DNA of 64,000 nt from Nitrosomonas communis. Its GTDB lineage: Bacteria; Pseudomonadota; Gammaproteobacteria; Burkholderiales; Nitrosomonadaceae. This document shows, piece after piece, positions 39,708 to 49,741 of this stretch. The translations under genes and the position numbers were made by a program. The stretch is from assembly GCF_001007935.1 (NCBI RefSeq), contig NZ_CP011451.1, forward strand, positions 3,968,001-4,032,000. Reading direction: 5' to 3'. Position 1 is the first letter of the stretch; the number at the start of each line of letters is the position of its first letter. Below the pieces are notes generated by a model. It saw only the letters and a list, made by a program, of their open reading frames with translations. It was not told the origin of the DNA and ran no database searches.

Positions 39708-41318
39708 ATGATTGATCAAGAAGTAAAACGACGCCGCACATTCGCTATTATTTCTCACCCGGATGCAGGCAAGACAACATTAACTGAGAAATTGCTTATG
39801 TTTGCGGGAGCAATCCATATCGCGGGTAGTGTCAAGGCCCGTAAAGCAAGTCGTTATGCAACTTCTGACTGGATGGAGATCGAAAAACAACGGGGTATTT
39901 CGGTCGCAAGCTCGGTAATGCAAATGGAATATCGGGATCATGTCATCAATTTGCTTGATACCCCAGGGCACCAAGACTTTTCCGAAGACACCTATCGTGT
40001 GCTTACAGCGGTAGATGCTGCTTTGATGGTCATTGATGCTGCTAATGGTGTGGAAGCACAAACCCTGCGCTTACTGGAGGTATGTCGTGCGCGCAATACA
40101 CCCATTCTCACTTTCATTAATAAAATGGATCGTGAAGTTCGTAATCCACTTGACCTGATTGATGAAATCGAGCGCACGCTCGGTATGGCAACGATCCCCT
40201 TTACCTGGCCAATAGGGATGGGCAAGCAATTTCATGGCGTATTTGACCTTCAACATCACTGCGTGCGCGTATTCCACCCAGGCGCTGACCGTGTAGAAAA
40301 TGAAAATGAAATGGTCATCAATAAGCTAGAGAATAAAGCGCTGATTGAACGTTTTGGTGAAAACTTCATTGAAGCGCGCCAGGAAATGGATTTGGTTCGT
40401 GGTGTATCGCCGGAATTCGATCATACTGCCTTTCTTGCTGGGAAGCAAACGCCAGTATTTTTTGGTTCAGCAATCAATAATTTTGGTGTACGCGAAATTC
40501 TTGATGCACTTATTGAACTCGCCCCTCCTCCTAAATCACGCCAATCCATTCAGCGTGAAGTTCCGCCCGTGGAACCTAAATTCTCAGGTGTCGTTTTCAA
40601 AATCCAGGCCAACATGAATCCTGCGCATCGCGATCGTATTGCATTTGTCCGTATCTGCTCGGGAGAATTCAAACGCGGCATGAATCTCAAAATTGTCCGG
40701 AGTGGCAAAGAAGTACGTACTAATACAGTTGTTTCATTCTTGTCGCAGCGACGGGAACTGCTTGAAGTTGCGTATGCTGGTGATATTATCGGCATTCCTA
40801 ATCATGGCACATTGCAACTAGGCGACACTCTTACTGAAGGGGAAACACTGCATTTCACCGGACTTCCTTTTTTTGCGCCCGAAATATTCCAGACAGTCGA
40901 AATTGCTGATCCAATGCGAAGCAAACAGCTCAAACTAGGCCTAACACAATTAGGTGAAGAAGGCGCGATCCAGGTTTTTCGCCCCCACATAGGCAGTAGC
41001 CTATTACTAGGAGCAGTAGGAAATTTGCAGTTTGAGGTCGTGACACATAGGCTGCAGCACGAATATGGGGTAGATGCTCGCATTGCTGCTGCCAAATATC
41101 AATTAGCACGCTGGATTACTGCTAATGATCCCCAGGAACTGCAACGCTTCATCGACTCGAACGCACACCGGATTGCTTATGATGCGGTCGATGCGCCTAC
41201 ATTTCTTGCTTCATTCGCTGCGGAAATTAGTGTAGCGAAGGAGAATTGGCCTGCTATCAGCTTTCACAAAATGCGCGAACATGCGGGATTAGTATTTCAA
41301 ACCCAGGCGGATCATTGA
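39708..41318 (+). CDS. prfC: Peptide chain release factor 3
   Basis: GTPase that removes RF1/RF2 from the ribosome after termination. 536 aa, usual length about 530. G1 motif SHPDAGKT (16-23), switch II DTPGHQDFSEDTYR and G4 NKMD are intact; the C-terminal half matches RF3 domains II/III (LLLGAVGNLQFEVVTHRL). It begins 32 bases after the ABC ATPase, so it may be read from the same transcript. Confidence 0.95.
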   Translation: MIDQEVKRRRTFAIISHPDAGKTTLTEKLLMFAGAIHIAGSVKARKASRYATSDWMEIEKQRGISVASSVMQMEYRDHVINLLDTPGHQDFSEDTYRVLTAVDAALMVIDAANGVEAQTLRLLEVCRARNTPILTFINKMDREVRNPLDLIDEIERTLGMATIPFTWPIGMGKQFHGVFDLQHHCVRVFHPGADRVENENEMVINKLENKALIERFGENFIEARQEMDLVRGVSPEFDHTAFLAGKQTPVFFGSAINNFGVREILDALIELAPPPKSRQSIQREVPPVEPKFSGVVFKIQANMNPAHRDRIAFVRICSGEFKRGMNLKIVRSGKEVRTNTVVSFLSQRRELLEVAYAGDIIGIPNHGTLQLGDTLTEGETLHFTGLPFFAPEIFQTVEIADPMRSKQLKLGLTQLGEEGAIQVFRPHIGSSLLLGAVGNLQFEVVTHRLQHEYGVDARIAAAKYQLARWITANDPQELQRFIDSNAHRIAYDAVDAPTFLASFAAEISVAKENWPAISFHKMREHAGLVFQTQADH

Positions 41319-41540
41319 AAAAAATTAATCTTCTGACTACGCATTTTAATTATCACTTTCGAATCAACAAAAGTCTCAAAAATATACCATTCTTTGAGTT
41401 TCAAATATATTTGCCATTTTTCTTTAGTCTTTACAATGTCATGAAACTTTAATGAAGCCAATCCCTCCAATTTTGATCCAAATAAAAATAGCTTACTGGA
41501 GTAGAGTTAAGTTATTTGTAAGAAGAGAATGGAGATTTTC

Positions 41541-42005
41541 ATGAGAAAGACCAGCTTTCTATACTTAGCGACCGCTTGTATGGTAATGATATTGAATGAG
41601 GCGGCATGGGGATACAATGGTTATTACTATGGACAAGGTTTCTACTCTAATGGATATAGTTTTGGATTAGGATTAGGTTACGGTTCACCGGCGTTTGGCT
41701 ACCCTTACTATTATGGTTATGGAGCTCCACGTTATGGGGGTTATTCTCCGTATTATTACAGACCTTATTACAGACCCTATTATTACGGCTCTTACTATGG
41801 AGGTTATACACCATTTTATTACCCTCCCATTTACGTTGTTCCAACAACACCCCCGGTTTATATTCAACAACCAAGCACTGTGCAACCTTCCCCATCTCCA
41901 GAAGCTAATTACTGGCATTATTGTGAAAACCCAGCAGGTTATTATCCTTATGTCAAGAAATGCCCAGGTGGGTGGATAAAAGTTCCTCCCCAGCCTCAAG
42001 AATAA
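41541..42005 (+). CDS. Secreted Tyr/Gly/Pro-rich protein with CxxxGxYYPYVxxCPGGW tail
   Basis: The frame opens at 41529 but GGAG six bases before 41541 favours that ATG (154 aa). A signal peptide (MRKTSFLYLATACMVMILNE) precedes a long tyrosine/glycine-rich repeat region (YYRPYYRPYYYGSYYGGY), a proline-rich segment and a conserved end, YWHYCENPAGYYPYVKKC then PGGWIKV. This tail occurs in small betaproteobacterial secreted proteins of unknown function. The cysteine pair probably closes a loop. The next gene follows by 15 bases and is likely co-transcribed. Confidence 0.72.
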   Translation: MRKTSFLYLATACMVMILNEAAWGYNGYYYGQGFYSNGYSFGLGLGYGSPAFGYPYYYGYGAPRYGGYSPYYYRPYYRPYYYGSYYGGYTPFYYPPIYVVPTTPPVYIQQPSTVQPSPSPEANYWHYCENPAGYYPYVKKCPGGWIKVPPQPQE

Positions 42006-42020
42006 TTTAAGGAGCTATCC

Positions 42021-42485
42021 ATGCAAAAGATTTTAAGATTCATTTATCTTTTACCAGCTCTTTTGTGCATCGCATGCGTGCAGATACCTAATGGTCCAAG
42101 CGTTATGGTTCTGCCAGGTGCAGATAAAAGTTTTGATCAATTTCGTAGCGATGATCATCTTTGCAAACAATATGCTAGTCAGCAAGACGGTAGTCAGACT
42201 ACCGGACAAGCTTCCATTGCCAGTGGAGTGGAAAGTGCGGCAGTGGGTAGCGCCCTTGGTGCAGCTGCAGGTGCAGCGATTGGAGGTGGACGTGGGGCGG
42301 CAATAGGTACTGGCAGCGGCTTGCTGGCAGGGAGTTTAACTGGCAGCGAAGCAGCTCAAACCTCTAGAAATCTCAGTCAAGAGCGTTATGATATTACTTA
42401 TATTCAGTGTATGTATGCAAATGGTCATCGTATTCCAGTAGCAGGCCAATTTTTGGATGAGTCTTACGTCAACCAGCCCTATTAA
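42021..42485 (+). CDS. Glycine-zipper outer-membrane lipoprotein (YmgG-like)
   Basis: 154 aa. Signal peptide with a probable lipobox around LLCIAC-V (cysteine near 18), a soluble segment, and a glycine-zipper helix pair (about 72-108: AVGSALGAAAGAAIGG, GRGAAIGTGSGLLAGSLTG). The C-terminal ERYDITYIQCMYANGHRIPV is typical of this family. Such proteins associate with the outer membrane. A ribosome site AAGGAG precedes the ATG; the upstream partner is the Tyr-rich secreted protein. Confidence 0.75.
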   Translation: MQKILRFIYLLPALLCIACVQIPNGPSVMVLPGADKSFDQFRSDDHLCKQYASQQDGSQTTGQASIASGVESAAVGSALGAAAGAAIGGGRGAAIGTGSGLLAGSLTGSEAAQTSRNLSQERYDITYIQCMYANGHRIPVAGQFLDESYVNQPY

Positions 42486-42539
42486 TGCTGCTATTCCACC
42501 TGCGGAAAAAATATTCCACCAATTGGCGATCCTCCTCTA

Positions 42540-42642
42540 ATTCCATTTCCAAATCAAAACTGGCGCCAAGGCGGGCCGCAGACAGTATCAATAATACGGC
42601 AAGGTGAAGCCGACAAAGTCGGTTTTGATTTAGAAATAGTAT
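42540..42642 (+). repeat. MITE-like repeat, copy G
   Basis: 103 bp, orientation as copy A, one of the best kept copies: GCGGGCCGCAGACAGTATCA, ATAATACGGCAAGGTGAAGC, CGACAAAGTCGGTTTTGAT. It sits 55 bases after the lipoprotein stop and about 100 before the redox protein gene. Confidence 0.88.
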
Positions 42643-42748
42643 AACTAGTTAAGATTGGAAAACAATCTTAATGAGCATTATCTTATCAATTATATGTTAG
42701 AATTCGAAAGCTATTGATGTGATTAATAATAAAAGGAGTCTACTATAT

Positions 42749-42985
42749 ATGGCAGCGAAAGCTATTTTTTATCATGCAGGTTGCCCCGTATGCGTTGCAG
42801 CGGAACACGCTGTGGCCGATGCAATTGATCATTCAAAATATCAGGTTGAAATTGTGCATCTAGGTACTGATAAATCTCGAATCGGCGAAGCGGAAGCTGC
42901 CGGGGTTAAATCAGTTCCAGCGCTTGTAATAGATGGCGCAGCGTTCCACATCAACTTTGGCGCTAGTATTGACGATCTGAAATAA
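42749..42985 (+). CDS. Small thioredoxin-fold redox protein
   Basis: Start chosen at 42749, where AGGAG lies about nine bases upstream (an in-frame ATG at 42719 lacks one), giving 78 aa. A glutaredoxin/thioredoxin-like fold with CPVC at 12-15 (FYHAGCPVCVAAEHAV), and the cis-proline region KSVPALVIDGAAFHINFG. It probably acts as a cytoplasmic disulfide reductase; no partner gene is adjacent. It is a single-gene unit closed by a strong terminator. Confidence 0.8.
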   Translation: MAAKAIFYHAGCPVCVAAEHAVADAIDHSKYQVEIVHLGTDKSRIGEAEAAGVKSVPALVIDGAAFHINFGASIDDLK

Positions 42986-43025
42986 TACTTTCATCTTTAT
43001 TAGTCTGATCGTTAACTTACTAGCA

Positions 43026-43047
43026 CCCCCAGCGATGGGGGTTTTTT
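43026..43047 (+). terminator. Rho-independent terminator after the redox protein
   Basis: CCCCC-AGCGAT-GGGGG followed by six T, 41 bases after the stop codon. Confidence 0.88.
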
Positions 43048-43126
43048 ATTTGGAAAAAACTTGGGGAATACTCAAGCAATTTAGCCCAAATTAACATTCG
43101 TTATAAAATATAGGATAATCAAAAAA

Positions 43127-43378
43127 TTAACACAAACTAATAATTTTTGTTATTAGCTTATCCTGATTTACAATATGGGTTGTATTAATACCCCCTACTC
43201 CATAATACTTTTGATCCGGACTGGAATATTTCTGAGATCGCGTAGTGCTACTATATACAGTCGTTAAATCATACTGATAATCATCAAATGCCTGATCAAC
43301 TCGTTCTACTGCTGCCTTCAAAATTCCAGAATAGGCTAAAAATTCAATAATTAGGTTCATACATAAGAGTACGAACAT
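43127..43378 (-). CDS. Unrecognised short frame overlapping the end of the malic enzyme gene
   Basis: An 83-aa frame beginning inside the last 35 bases of the malic enzyme gene. It includes VERVDQAFDDYQYDLTTVYS and GINTTHIVNQ, which look protein-like, but I recognise no family. The first residues derive from malic enzyme sequence in another frame. It may be a translationally coupled small gene or the 3' remnant of something lost. Confidence 0.3.
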   Translation of the reverse strand: MFVLLCMNLIIEFLAYSGILKAAVERVDQAFDDYQYDLTTVYSSTTRSQKYSSPDQKYYGVGGINTTHIVNQDKLITKIISLC

Positions 43379-44954
43379 ATGTTGTTAGATCTTGAGGAAG
43401 AGCGTCATCCACGAGTCCTTCCTGCTGAGCAACCTGGCAAATTGCTACAGCAATAGCATGAGAAACACTACGAATACGGCTAAGTGATGGATAAATTGCA
43501 CCCACCTCAATTTCCTCTGGTAAAACCATATTTGCAAGCACTCTGGCTGCAATCAAGAACATACTGTCTGTGATCAACCGCGCTCTACTAGCTATCACAC
43601 CGAGCCCAACACCTGGAAAGATATAAGCATTATTTCCCTGAGCGGGTTTGAATAGTTTCTCGCCCAATCTGAAAGACGGGAATGGACTACCGCTGGCAAA
43701 AATAGCGCGCCCGTCTGTCCATCGATAGGCTTCTTCAGCCGTACACTCTGTGTGAGAAGTAGGATTAGACAATGCAATGATGACTGGCCGTTCATTGAAT
43801 TGCGCCATTTTTCTAATAGCCGTCTCACTAAAGGCGCCAGCCACACCCGTCGCTCCAATCAAGACATCGGGCTGAATACTTTCGATCGCCTCCAGAAAAT
43901 TGACTGAAGCATGATCGTGAGCAAAAGGTCGGATACGCGGCTTAAAGTGCTCACGACTTGATACCACTAACCCTTGCCTGTCCACAAAAGAAATCCTTGA
44001 TCTGGCAACATCTTCACTGAGGCCGGCCGCACAAAATGCTGGCATCATCAATTCAGCAATACCGGTCGCTGCTGAACCCGTCCCAAGTAACATAATTTTT
44101 AAATCAGTAAACGATTTGCGCGTTATCCGGGAAGAAGTATAAATACCCGCAAGCGTGACGGCTGCGGTACCTTGAATATCATCATTAAAACAGCGCACCT
44201 GTTTTCGATAACGATCAAGCAGATCAAAAGCATTCTGACTTTGAAAATCTTCGAATTGAATTAGTGCATTGGGAAATTTCGTCTGAATGGCTTGGACAAA
44301 TTCATCAACTAATGATAAATAAGCATGTTCTGTTAATCGTGGATGAGGGCAGCCCAAGTAAAGCAAATCTTCCCGCAATGTTTGATTATTCGTTCCAACA
44401 TCGAGCATCACTGGCAAGCATTGTGTCGGATGAATACCTCCGCAGGCCACATACAAAGCGGTCTTGCCTATCGAGATTCCCATACCATTAGCGCCTAAAT
44501 CGCCAAGTCCCAATATCCTCTCCCCATCAGTGACTACCACGATACGTACGTCCGTTTCATACCAGTTATCAAGTATCGAGGCGATCTCGCCGCGATCCTC
44601 CGGGTTAATATAAAAACCCTGTGGCTTTCTGTAGATATGAGCAAATTGCTTACAAGCTTCACCTACAGTAGGCGTATAAACTAGAGGCATGATCTCATCG
44701 AGATGATCGATCATAGTCCGGTAAAATAATCGCTGATTCCGCTCCAGTAAGCTATTCAGAAAAATATATTTTTCAATATCGCTACTTTTCCGGCGCAGAT
44801 TACCTAACGCTCTTTCTTGCTGCGTTTTGATATCCGTTACTTTATAAGGTAGTAGCCCTCGCAAGCCAAATTGATTGCGCTCTTCGCGTGAAAAAGCGGT
44901 TGATTTATTTTGAGCTGGATCATCCAACAACGACTTTCCTCGCAATAACTTCAT
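43344..44954 (-). CDS. maeA: NAD(P)-dependent malic enzyme (decarboxylating)
   Basis: Converts malate to pyruvate and CO2 with reduction of NAD(P). 536 aa, single-domain large type as in E. coli MaeA and eukaryotic enzymes, without the C-terminal phosphotransacetylase domain. Y93 in PLVYTPTVGEAC, FEDFQSQNAFDLLDRY (metal site) and the Rossmann loop LGTGSAATGIAELM are present; ALSNPTSHTECTAEEAY follows. Cofactor preference cannot be decided here. It is transcribed away from the truncated haemoglobin gene. Confidence 0.92.
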   Translation of the reverse strand: MKLLRGKSLLDDPAQNKSTAFSREERNQFGLRGLLPYKVTDIKTQQERALGNLRRKSSDIEKYIFLNSLLERNQRLFYRTMIDHLDEIMPLVYTPTVGEACKQFAHIYRKPQGFYINPEDRGEIASILDNWYETDVRIVVVTDGERILGLGDLGANGMGISIGKTALYVACGGIHPTQCLPVMLDVGTNNQTLREDLLYLGCPHPRLTEHAYLSLVDEFVQAIQTKFPNALIQFEDFQSQNAFDLLDRYRKQVRCFNDDIQGTAAVTLAGIYTSSRITRKSFTDLKIMLLGTGSAATGIAELMMPAFCAAGLSEDVARSRISFVDRQGLVVSSREHFKPRIRPFAHDHASVNFLEAIESIQPDVLIGATGVAGAFSETAIRKMAQFNERPVIIALSNPTSHTECTAEEAYRWTDGRAIFASGSPFPSFRLGEKLFKPAQGNNAYIFPGVGLGVIASRARLITDSMFLIAARVLANMVLPEEIEVGAIYPSLSRIRSVSHAIAVAICQVAQQEGLVDDALPQDLTTYVRTLMYEPNY

Positions 44955-45297
44955 CTCGATCGCCTTATTAAATAAATATATCGGGTTAAAGCGTTTAAAA
45001 TTGCTTTATGCTATTTTGTTATAATTATTCTGTTGCAGTCATTTTCTACACATAATGATATTTTCAGCGAAAAACACATGACACCTCCCTTTAAATACTT
45101 TTGGATTAGTTGTTCTAATCTTAATCCCCTAATTAGACAATCCATACTGTAACCGATAAACTAGCAAGAAAATTCAAAAAGAAACTATAGACTTATCATC
45201 ACATGTATTACAACGTACGTCGAGACCAAAAGAATTAGTTTCGCACCGTTGCAAGATAATTTTTAATCAAAAATATAATTACAAAGATATAATAATT
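44955..45297. other. Divergent promoter region, malic enzyme / truncated haemoglobin
   Basis: About 340 A+T-rich bases between two divergent genes. No gene, repeat copy or clear operator is visible; promoters for both genes must lie here but none could be placed with confidence. Confidence 0.5.
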
Positions 45298-45729
45298 ATG
45301 ACAGCACATTCCATACCTACACCTCATCCGGATCTCTATACTGAAGAAGAAGTTTCACGGTTAGTTCATAATTTTTACGCAAAAGCGAGAAAAGATCCTG
45401 GTCTTGGGCCAATTTTTGAAGAGCACGTGATTGACTGGGACGCGCATTTCGTTCAAATGACTAATTTCTGGTCGGCGCAGCTGCGTGGTACTAGCCGCTT
45501 CCGAGGCGCTCCCATGCCTAAACATATTGCTCTTCCAGAACTCAATGCAGCTCTCTTTAAACAGTGGCTGCGGTTATTTAAAGAAACCACACTTGAATTG
45601 GGCAACCCCGTATTGAAGCAGCATGCAGATACGGTGGCTACTTTTATTGCAGGCAGATTATGGCTCGGTTATCAAATGAGTAATTTTCCAGATCAACAAC
45701 CGACCGAGCTTTTTGCTGAAACGTGTTGA
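45298..45729 (+). CDS. Group III truncated haemoglobin
   Basis: 143-aa 2-on-2 globin. The group III pattern is visible: LVHNFYAKARKDPGLGPIF at helices A-B, DWDAHFVQMTNFWSAQLRGTSRF at C-E, and the proximal histidine H76 in PKHIALPELNAALFKQWLRLF. The C-terminus ends AGRLWLGYQMSNFPD. These globins bind O2/NO with high affinity; in an ammonia oxidiser that makes NO, a detoxifying or sensing role is plausible but inferred. It has no reductase partner nearby. Confidence 0.87.
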   Translation: MTAHSIPTPHPDLYTEEEVSRLVHNFYAKARKDPGLGPIFEEHVIDWDAHFVQMTNFWSAQLRGTSRFRGAPMPKHIALPELNAALFKQWLRLFKETTLELGNPVLKQHADTVATFIAGRLWLGYQMSNFPDQQPTELFAETC

Positions 45730-45803
45730 TTTAATTAAATAAAATCACCCTGATCGTTTGAAGCAATCACTACGACATCTTTTCCATTAATCAACGTCAT
45801 ATC

Positions 45804-46763
45804 ATGCAAGTTTGCCGAAGGGCTTCACCTAGATCAGAAGCACCGGTAGCATTGACCATAGGTAATTTTGATGGGGTGCATTTAGGTCACCAGGCCATGC
45901 TGGTGCGTCTGAAACAAGCGGCTAATCAATTGAACATTGCTGCCTGTGTTATGACGTTTGAGCTTCATCCGCGTGAATTTCTGGCTCCTCAGCAGGCACC
46001 GACACGTCTTACCAGCTTACGTGAAAAATTGGAACTCTTGGCAGAATCAGGCATAGATCGTGTTTATGTTTACCGCTTCAGCCATGATTTTGCAAAAATT
46101 GATGCAGAATCTTTCATAACACATATTCTTCAACAGGAGCTTGCTGTTCGTTGGCTCCTAGTTGGAGAAGATTTTCGTTTCGGTGCTCAACGTGCTGGAA
46201 ATGTTGAGATGCTAAAAACATTTTCTCAAAGATCGGGCAGTTTTGAAGTAGAAATCATGCCCAACTTTAGCGTGAATGGCTTACGCGTATCGAGTACCGC
46301 TATACGGCAAGCATTGGCTTGCGGCAATCTAGATCTTGCTAAACAATTATTAGGGCGTCCTTATAGCATAAGCGGACGTGTCGTGAACGGTGACAAATTA
46401 GGAAAACAAATTGGATTTCCCACAGCTAATATCCAGCTAAAACATAATCGCCCTCCTCTGATGGGTATTTTCGTCGTTGAAATCAGTAGCGAAGCTAACT
46501 CACCTTTTTCTGCAACGATGCGTGGGGTAGCCAGTCTGGGAATACGACCGACCACTCATGCAAAGAGTGAACCCATTCTCGAAGTTCATTTATTCGATTT
46601 CCATAAAGAGATTTATGGCTATCATTTACGCGTACATTTTCTGCACAAACTCAGAGATGAGGAAAAATATCCTGATTTAGTTACGCTTACCAGGCAAATA
46701 GCACGAGATGTCGAGGATGCAAAAGACTATTTTTTAACTCAGGAAAACCTCGTTTCACAATAA
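45804..46763 (+). CDS. ribF: Bifunctional riboflavin kinase / FAD synthetase
   Basis: Turns riboflavin into FMN and FAD. 319 aa in two parts: N-terminal FAD synthetase with GNFDGVHLGH (20-29) and RVSSTAIRQAL, and C-terminal riboflavin kinase with GRPYSISGRVVNGDKLGKQIGFPTANI. Followed 19 bases later by ileS and then lspA, the widespread ribF-ileS-lspA arrangement. Confidence 0.95.
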   Translation: MQVCRRASPRSEAPVALTIGNFDGVHLGHQAMLVRLKQAANQLNIAACVMTFELHPREFLAPQQAPTRLTSLREKLELLAESGIDRVYVYRFSHDFAKIDAESFITHILQQELAVRWLLVGEDFRFGAQRAGNVEMLKTFSQRSGSFEVEIMPNFSVNGLRVSSTAIRQALACGNLDLAKQLLGRPYSISGRVVNGDKLGKQIGFPTANIQLKHNRPPLMGIFVVEISSEANSPFSATMRGVASLGIRPTTHAKSEPILEVHLFDFHKEIYGYHLRVHFLHKLRDEEKYPDLVTLTRQIARDVEDAKDYFLTQENLVSQ

Positions 46764-46782
46764 AAAACCACATTAACCCTCC

Positions 46783-49602
46783 ATGACTGACTACAAAAAA
46801 ACACTCAATCTACCCGATACTCCTTTTCCGATGCGTGGTGATCTTGCCAAGCGGGAACCACATATGCTCAAAGCTTGGCAAGAGAGACAGCTTTATCAGA
46901 AAATTCGCGCTGCTAGTCAAGGGCGCCCTAAATTTATTCTGCACGATGGCCCACCCTATGCCAATGGAGATATTCATATCGGCCATGCTGTTAACAAAAT
47001 CCTCAAGGACATCATTATTAAAAGCAAAACACTGGCAGGCTTTGATGCCCCTTATGTTCCAGGCTGGGATTGTCATGGCTTACCCATTGAGCACCAGATC
47101 GAAAAAAAGCATAGCAAACACCTTCCCCCTGACCAAGTGCGTGCACTCTGCCGTACGTTTGCTCAAGAGCAAGTCGAACGACAAAAGGTTGATTTCATTC
47201 GGTTGGGCGTATTAGGGGATTGGGAACATCCTTATCTCACCATGAATTACCAGACTGAAGCAGGTATCATCCGGGCGCTCGGTAAGATTTATGAAAATGG
47301 TTACCTCTATCAAGGACAAAAACCGGTTAATTGGTGTATTGATTGCGGTTCTGCGCTAGCCGAAGCAGAAGTCGATTATGAAAATAAAACCTCACCTGCA
47401 ATTGATGTCGGCTTTGAAATCGTTTGCAATAATGCGGCTAATCATCCGCTTGCTCAACCCTTCGGCGTTTTGATACCACCCGATAAGAAAGCCTATGCTG
47501 TCATTTGGACCACTACTCCTTGGACATTGCCTGCCAATCAAGCCGTTTGCGTGCATCCAGATTTTGAGTATGAATTGATTGATACGCCGCGAGGGTTCTT
47601 GATTTTGGCGACTGGACTCAAGCAAGCCTGTTTAACGCGCTATCAATTCGAAGGTAAAACGCTGGCTATCTGCAAAGGACGTGACCTGGAGCATCTACCA
47701 TTGCTCCATCCATTCGATGCGCGCACTGTCATGATTATTTGTGGCAAACACGTCACGCAGGAAGCTGGCACAGGCTTAGTTCATACTGCGCCCGCGCATG
47801 GCCTGGATGACTACTTTATTGGTCAGCAATATGGATTATCCAGTGACAGCCCTGTCGGTGGCGATGGTAAATTCAATAGTACGACGCCACTGGTGGGTGG
47901 TCTGTTTGTCTGGAAAGCCAACGATGTCATCATCGATGCTTTGCGAGTTAACCATTGTTTGTTACATAGTGAAAAGATAGACCATAGCTACCCGCATTGC
48001 TGGCGGCACAAAACACCCATTATTTTTCGCTCAACACCGCAGTGGTTTATTGGCATGAATGTAACACAACACACTAGCTCTTCCTCGGCAGGAGAATCGC
48101 TGCGTGAACTTGCCAAGAAAGCGGTCGATGAAACCACTTTCTTTCCAGCATGGGGTCGTGCTCGTTTGGAAGCAATGATCAGAAACCGCCCGGATTGGTG
48201 TATTTCGCGTCAGCGGAACTGGGGCGTTCCGATGACATTCTTCGTACACAAAGAAACGCATGCTTTGCATCCCCGCACGCCTGAATTATTGGAAATCGTC
48301 GCACAAGAAGTAGAAAAGCATGGCATCGAAGCATGGTTTAAACTTGACGCCGCAACGTTATTAGGTGATGAAGCCAAGGATTACCATAAATTGAGTGATA
48401 CGCTGGATGTGTGGTTTGATTCCGGTACCACGCATGATACGGTACTGAGACATAATCCGCAGCTCAATCATCCGGCTGATCTTTATCTAGAGGGCTCAGA
48501 TCAGCATCGCGGCTGGTTCCAGTCCTCATTGCTGACAGGTTGTGCCATAGATGGGCGTGCCCCTTATCGCGCTTTACTGACACACGGCTTCGTCGTGGAT
48601 GGTCTGGGCCACAAAATGAGCAAATCCAAGGGGAATGTCATCGCGCCACAAAAAATTGCAGATACCTTAGGCGCGGATATTCTACGTCTGTGGGTGGCTT
48701 CGGCCGATTACTCGGGCGAGTTATTCATTTCTGATGAAATTCTTAAGCGTACTGTTGAAACCTATCGGCGTATCCGTAACACCTTGCGTTTTTTGTTAGC
48801 TAATCTTGCCGATTTTGATGCGGCTACAGATAGCTTGCCAATCGAAAATTGGCTGGAAATTGATCATTATATGCTAGCCTATACCGAAGCGTTGCAAAAC
48901 GAGCTGACCGCACTCTACCAGCGTTATGAGTTTCACCAGATCGTGCACACATTGCATAATTTCTGCTCAGAAGATTTAGGTGGATTTTATCTGGATATCT
49001 TGAAAGATCGATTATATACTGCCGCGGTCAAGAGCGTGTCACGCCGCTCTGCGCAGAATACGCTGTATCATATTGCTCATAGCCTCGTACGCTTGTTTGC
49101 TCCGATTTTAAGTTTCACTGCTGAAGAAGTTTGGGAACGGCTGACAACCTCAGCGGGAGATAGTGTGTTTTTACATACTTGGCACAGCTTTCCTACCTAC
49201 TCGCAATCGCCAGCAGAAACAGACAGACTCCTTCAGCGCTGGGAACGACTGCGGCTACTACGATCGCAAGTACAGAAAAAACTGGAAGAAGCACGGACAC
49301 AAGGAACGATTGGCTCATCTTTGGCCGCCATGGTCATAATCCATGCAACGGAAGAAGATTTTGCGCTGCTCAGCTCACTTGGAAACGATTTACGCTTCGT
49401 CATGATCACTTCTGAAGTACAACTGTATCAAGCATCCAGCAACGAGAAAGAAAATATCACGGTGACAGCCAGCCCGTACGCTAAATGTGAACGCTGTTGG
49501 CATTATCGCCAGGATGTCGGTCACAACACGGAGCATCCTACTTTGTGTGATCGGTGCTTATCCAATCTTTTTGGGTCAGGAGAGCAACGTCACCATGCCT
49601 AA
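46783..49602 (+). CDS. ileS: Isoleucyl-tRNA synthetase
   Basis: 939-aa class I synthetase. Signatures: [15 protein letters not shown] with H65-I-G-H68, the editing (CP1) domain containing [22 protein letters not shown] at 611-615, and a C-terminal zinc finger with C902, C905, C922 and C925. This bacterial-type zinc finger indicates the mupirocin-sensitive IleS class, though that is inference. The TAA stop at 49600-49602 lies on the edge of a degenerate repeat copy, so the last residues may have been set by the insertion. Confidence 0.97.
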   Translation: MTDYKKTLNLPDTPFPMRGDLAKREPHMLKAWQERQLYQKIRAASQGRPKFILHDGPPYANGDIHIGHAVNKILKDIIIKSKTLAGFDAPYVPGWDCHGLPIEHQIEKKHSKHLPPDQVRALCRTFAQEQVERQKVDFIRLGVLGDWEHPYLTMNYQTEAGIIRALGKIYENGYLYQGQKPVNWCIDCGSALAEAEVDYENKTSPAIDVGFEIVCNNAANHPLAQPFGVLIPPDKKAYAVIWTTTPWTLPANQAVCVHPDFEYELIDTPRGFLILATGLKQACLTRYQFEGKTLAICKGRDLEHLPLLHPFDARTVMIICGKHVTQEAGTGLVHTAPAHGLDDYFIGQQYGLSSDSPVGGDGKFNSTTPLVGGLFVWKANDVIIDALRVNHCLLHSEKIDHSYPHCWRHKTPIIFRSTPQWFIGMNVTQHTSSSSAGESLRELAKKAVDETTFFPAWGRARLEAMIRNRPDWCISRQRNWGVPMTFFVHKETHALHPRTPELLEIVAQEVEKHGIEAWFKLDAATLLGDEAKDYHKLSDTLDVWFDSGTTHDTVLRHNPQLNHPADLYLEGSDQHRGWFQSSLLTGCAIDGRAPYRALLTHGFVVDGLGHKMSKSKGNVIAPQKIADTLGADILRLWVASADYSGELFISDEILKRTVETYRRIRNTLRFLLANLADFDAATDSLPIENWLEIDHYMLAYTEALQNELTALYQRYEFHQIVHTLHNFCSEDLGGFYLDILKDRLYTAAVKSVSRRSAQNTLYHIAHSLVRLFAPILSFTAEEVWERLTTSAGDSVFLHTWHSFPTYSQSPAETDRLLQRWERLRLLRSQVQKKLEEARTQGTIGSSLAAMVIIHATEEDFALLSSLGNDLRFVMITSEVQLYQASSNEKENITVTASPYAKCERCWHYRQDVGHNTEHPTLCDRCLSNLFGSGEQRHHA

Positions 49603-49706
49603 TTCCAATTCTCCCCGTTCATACATAACGCGACGACGGGCTCTCAACACTATCAATAATAGCGCAAGAAGAAAACGACGAAGCAGGTTTGATTTAGAAC
49701 TGGCAA
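49602..49706 (+). repeat. MITE-like repeat, degenerate copy I
   Basis: A decayed 105-bp copy between ileS and lspA: left end ATTCCAATTCTCC, core ACTATCAATAATAGCGC, then GAAAACGACGAAGCAGG and right end TTTGATTTAGAACTGGCAA. Orientation as copy A. Being diverged, it appears older than the others. The A of the ileS stop codon is its first base. Confidence 0.65.
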
Positions 49707-49741
49707 ACATCTTTAATCCTCGTCCATCATAACTTTCACCA

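Noticed and set aside
41740-41815. Tandem TATTACAGACC-like repeats in the Tyr-rich gene
   Set aside because: They are the coding consequence of a YYRPYYRPYY protein repeat, not an independent DNA repeat or CRISPR.
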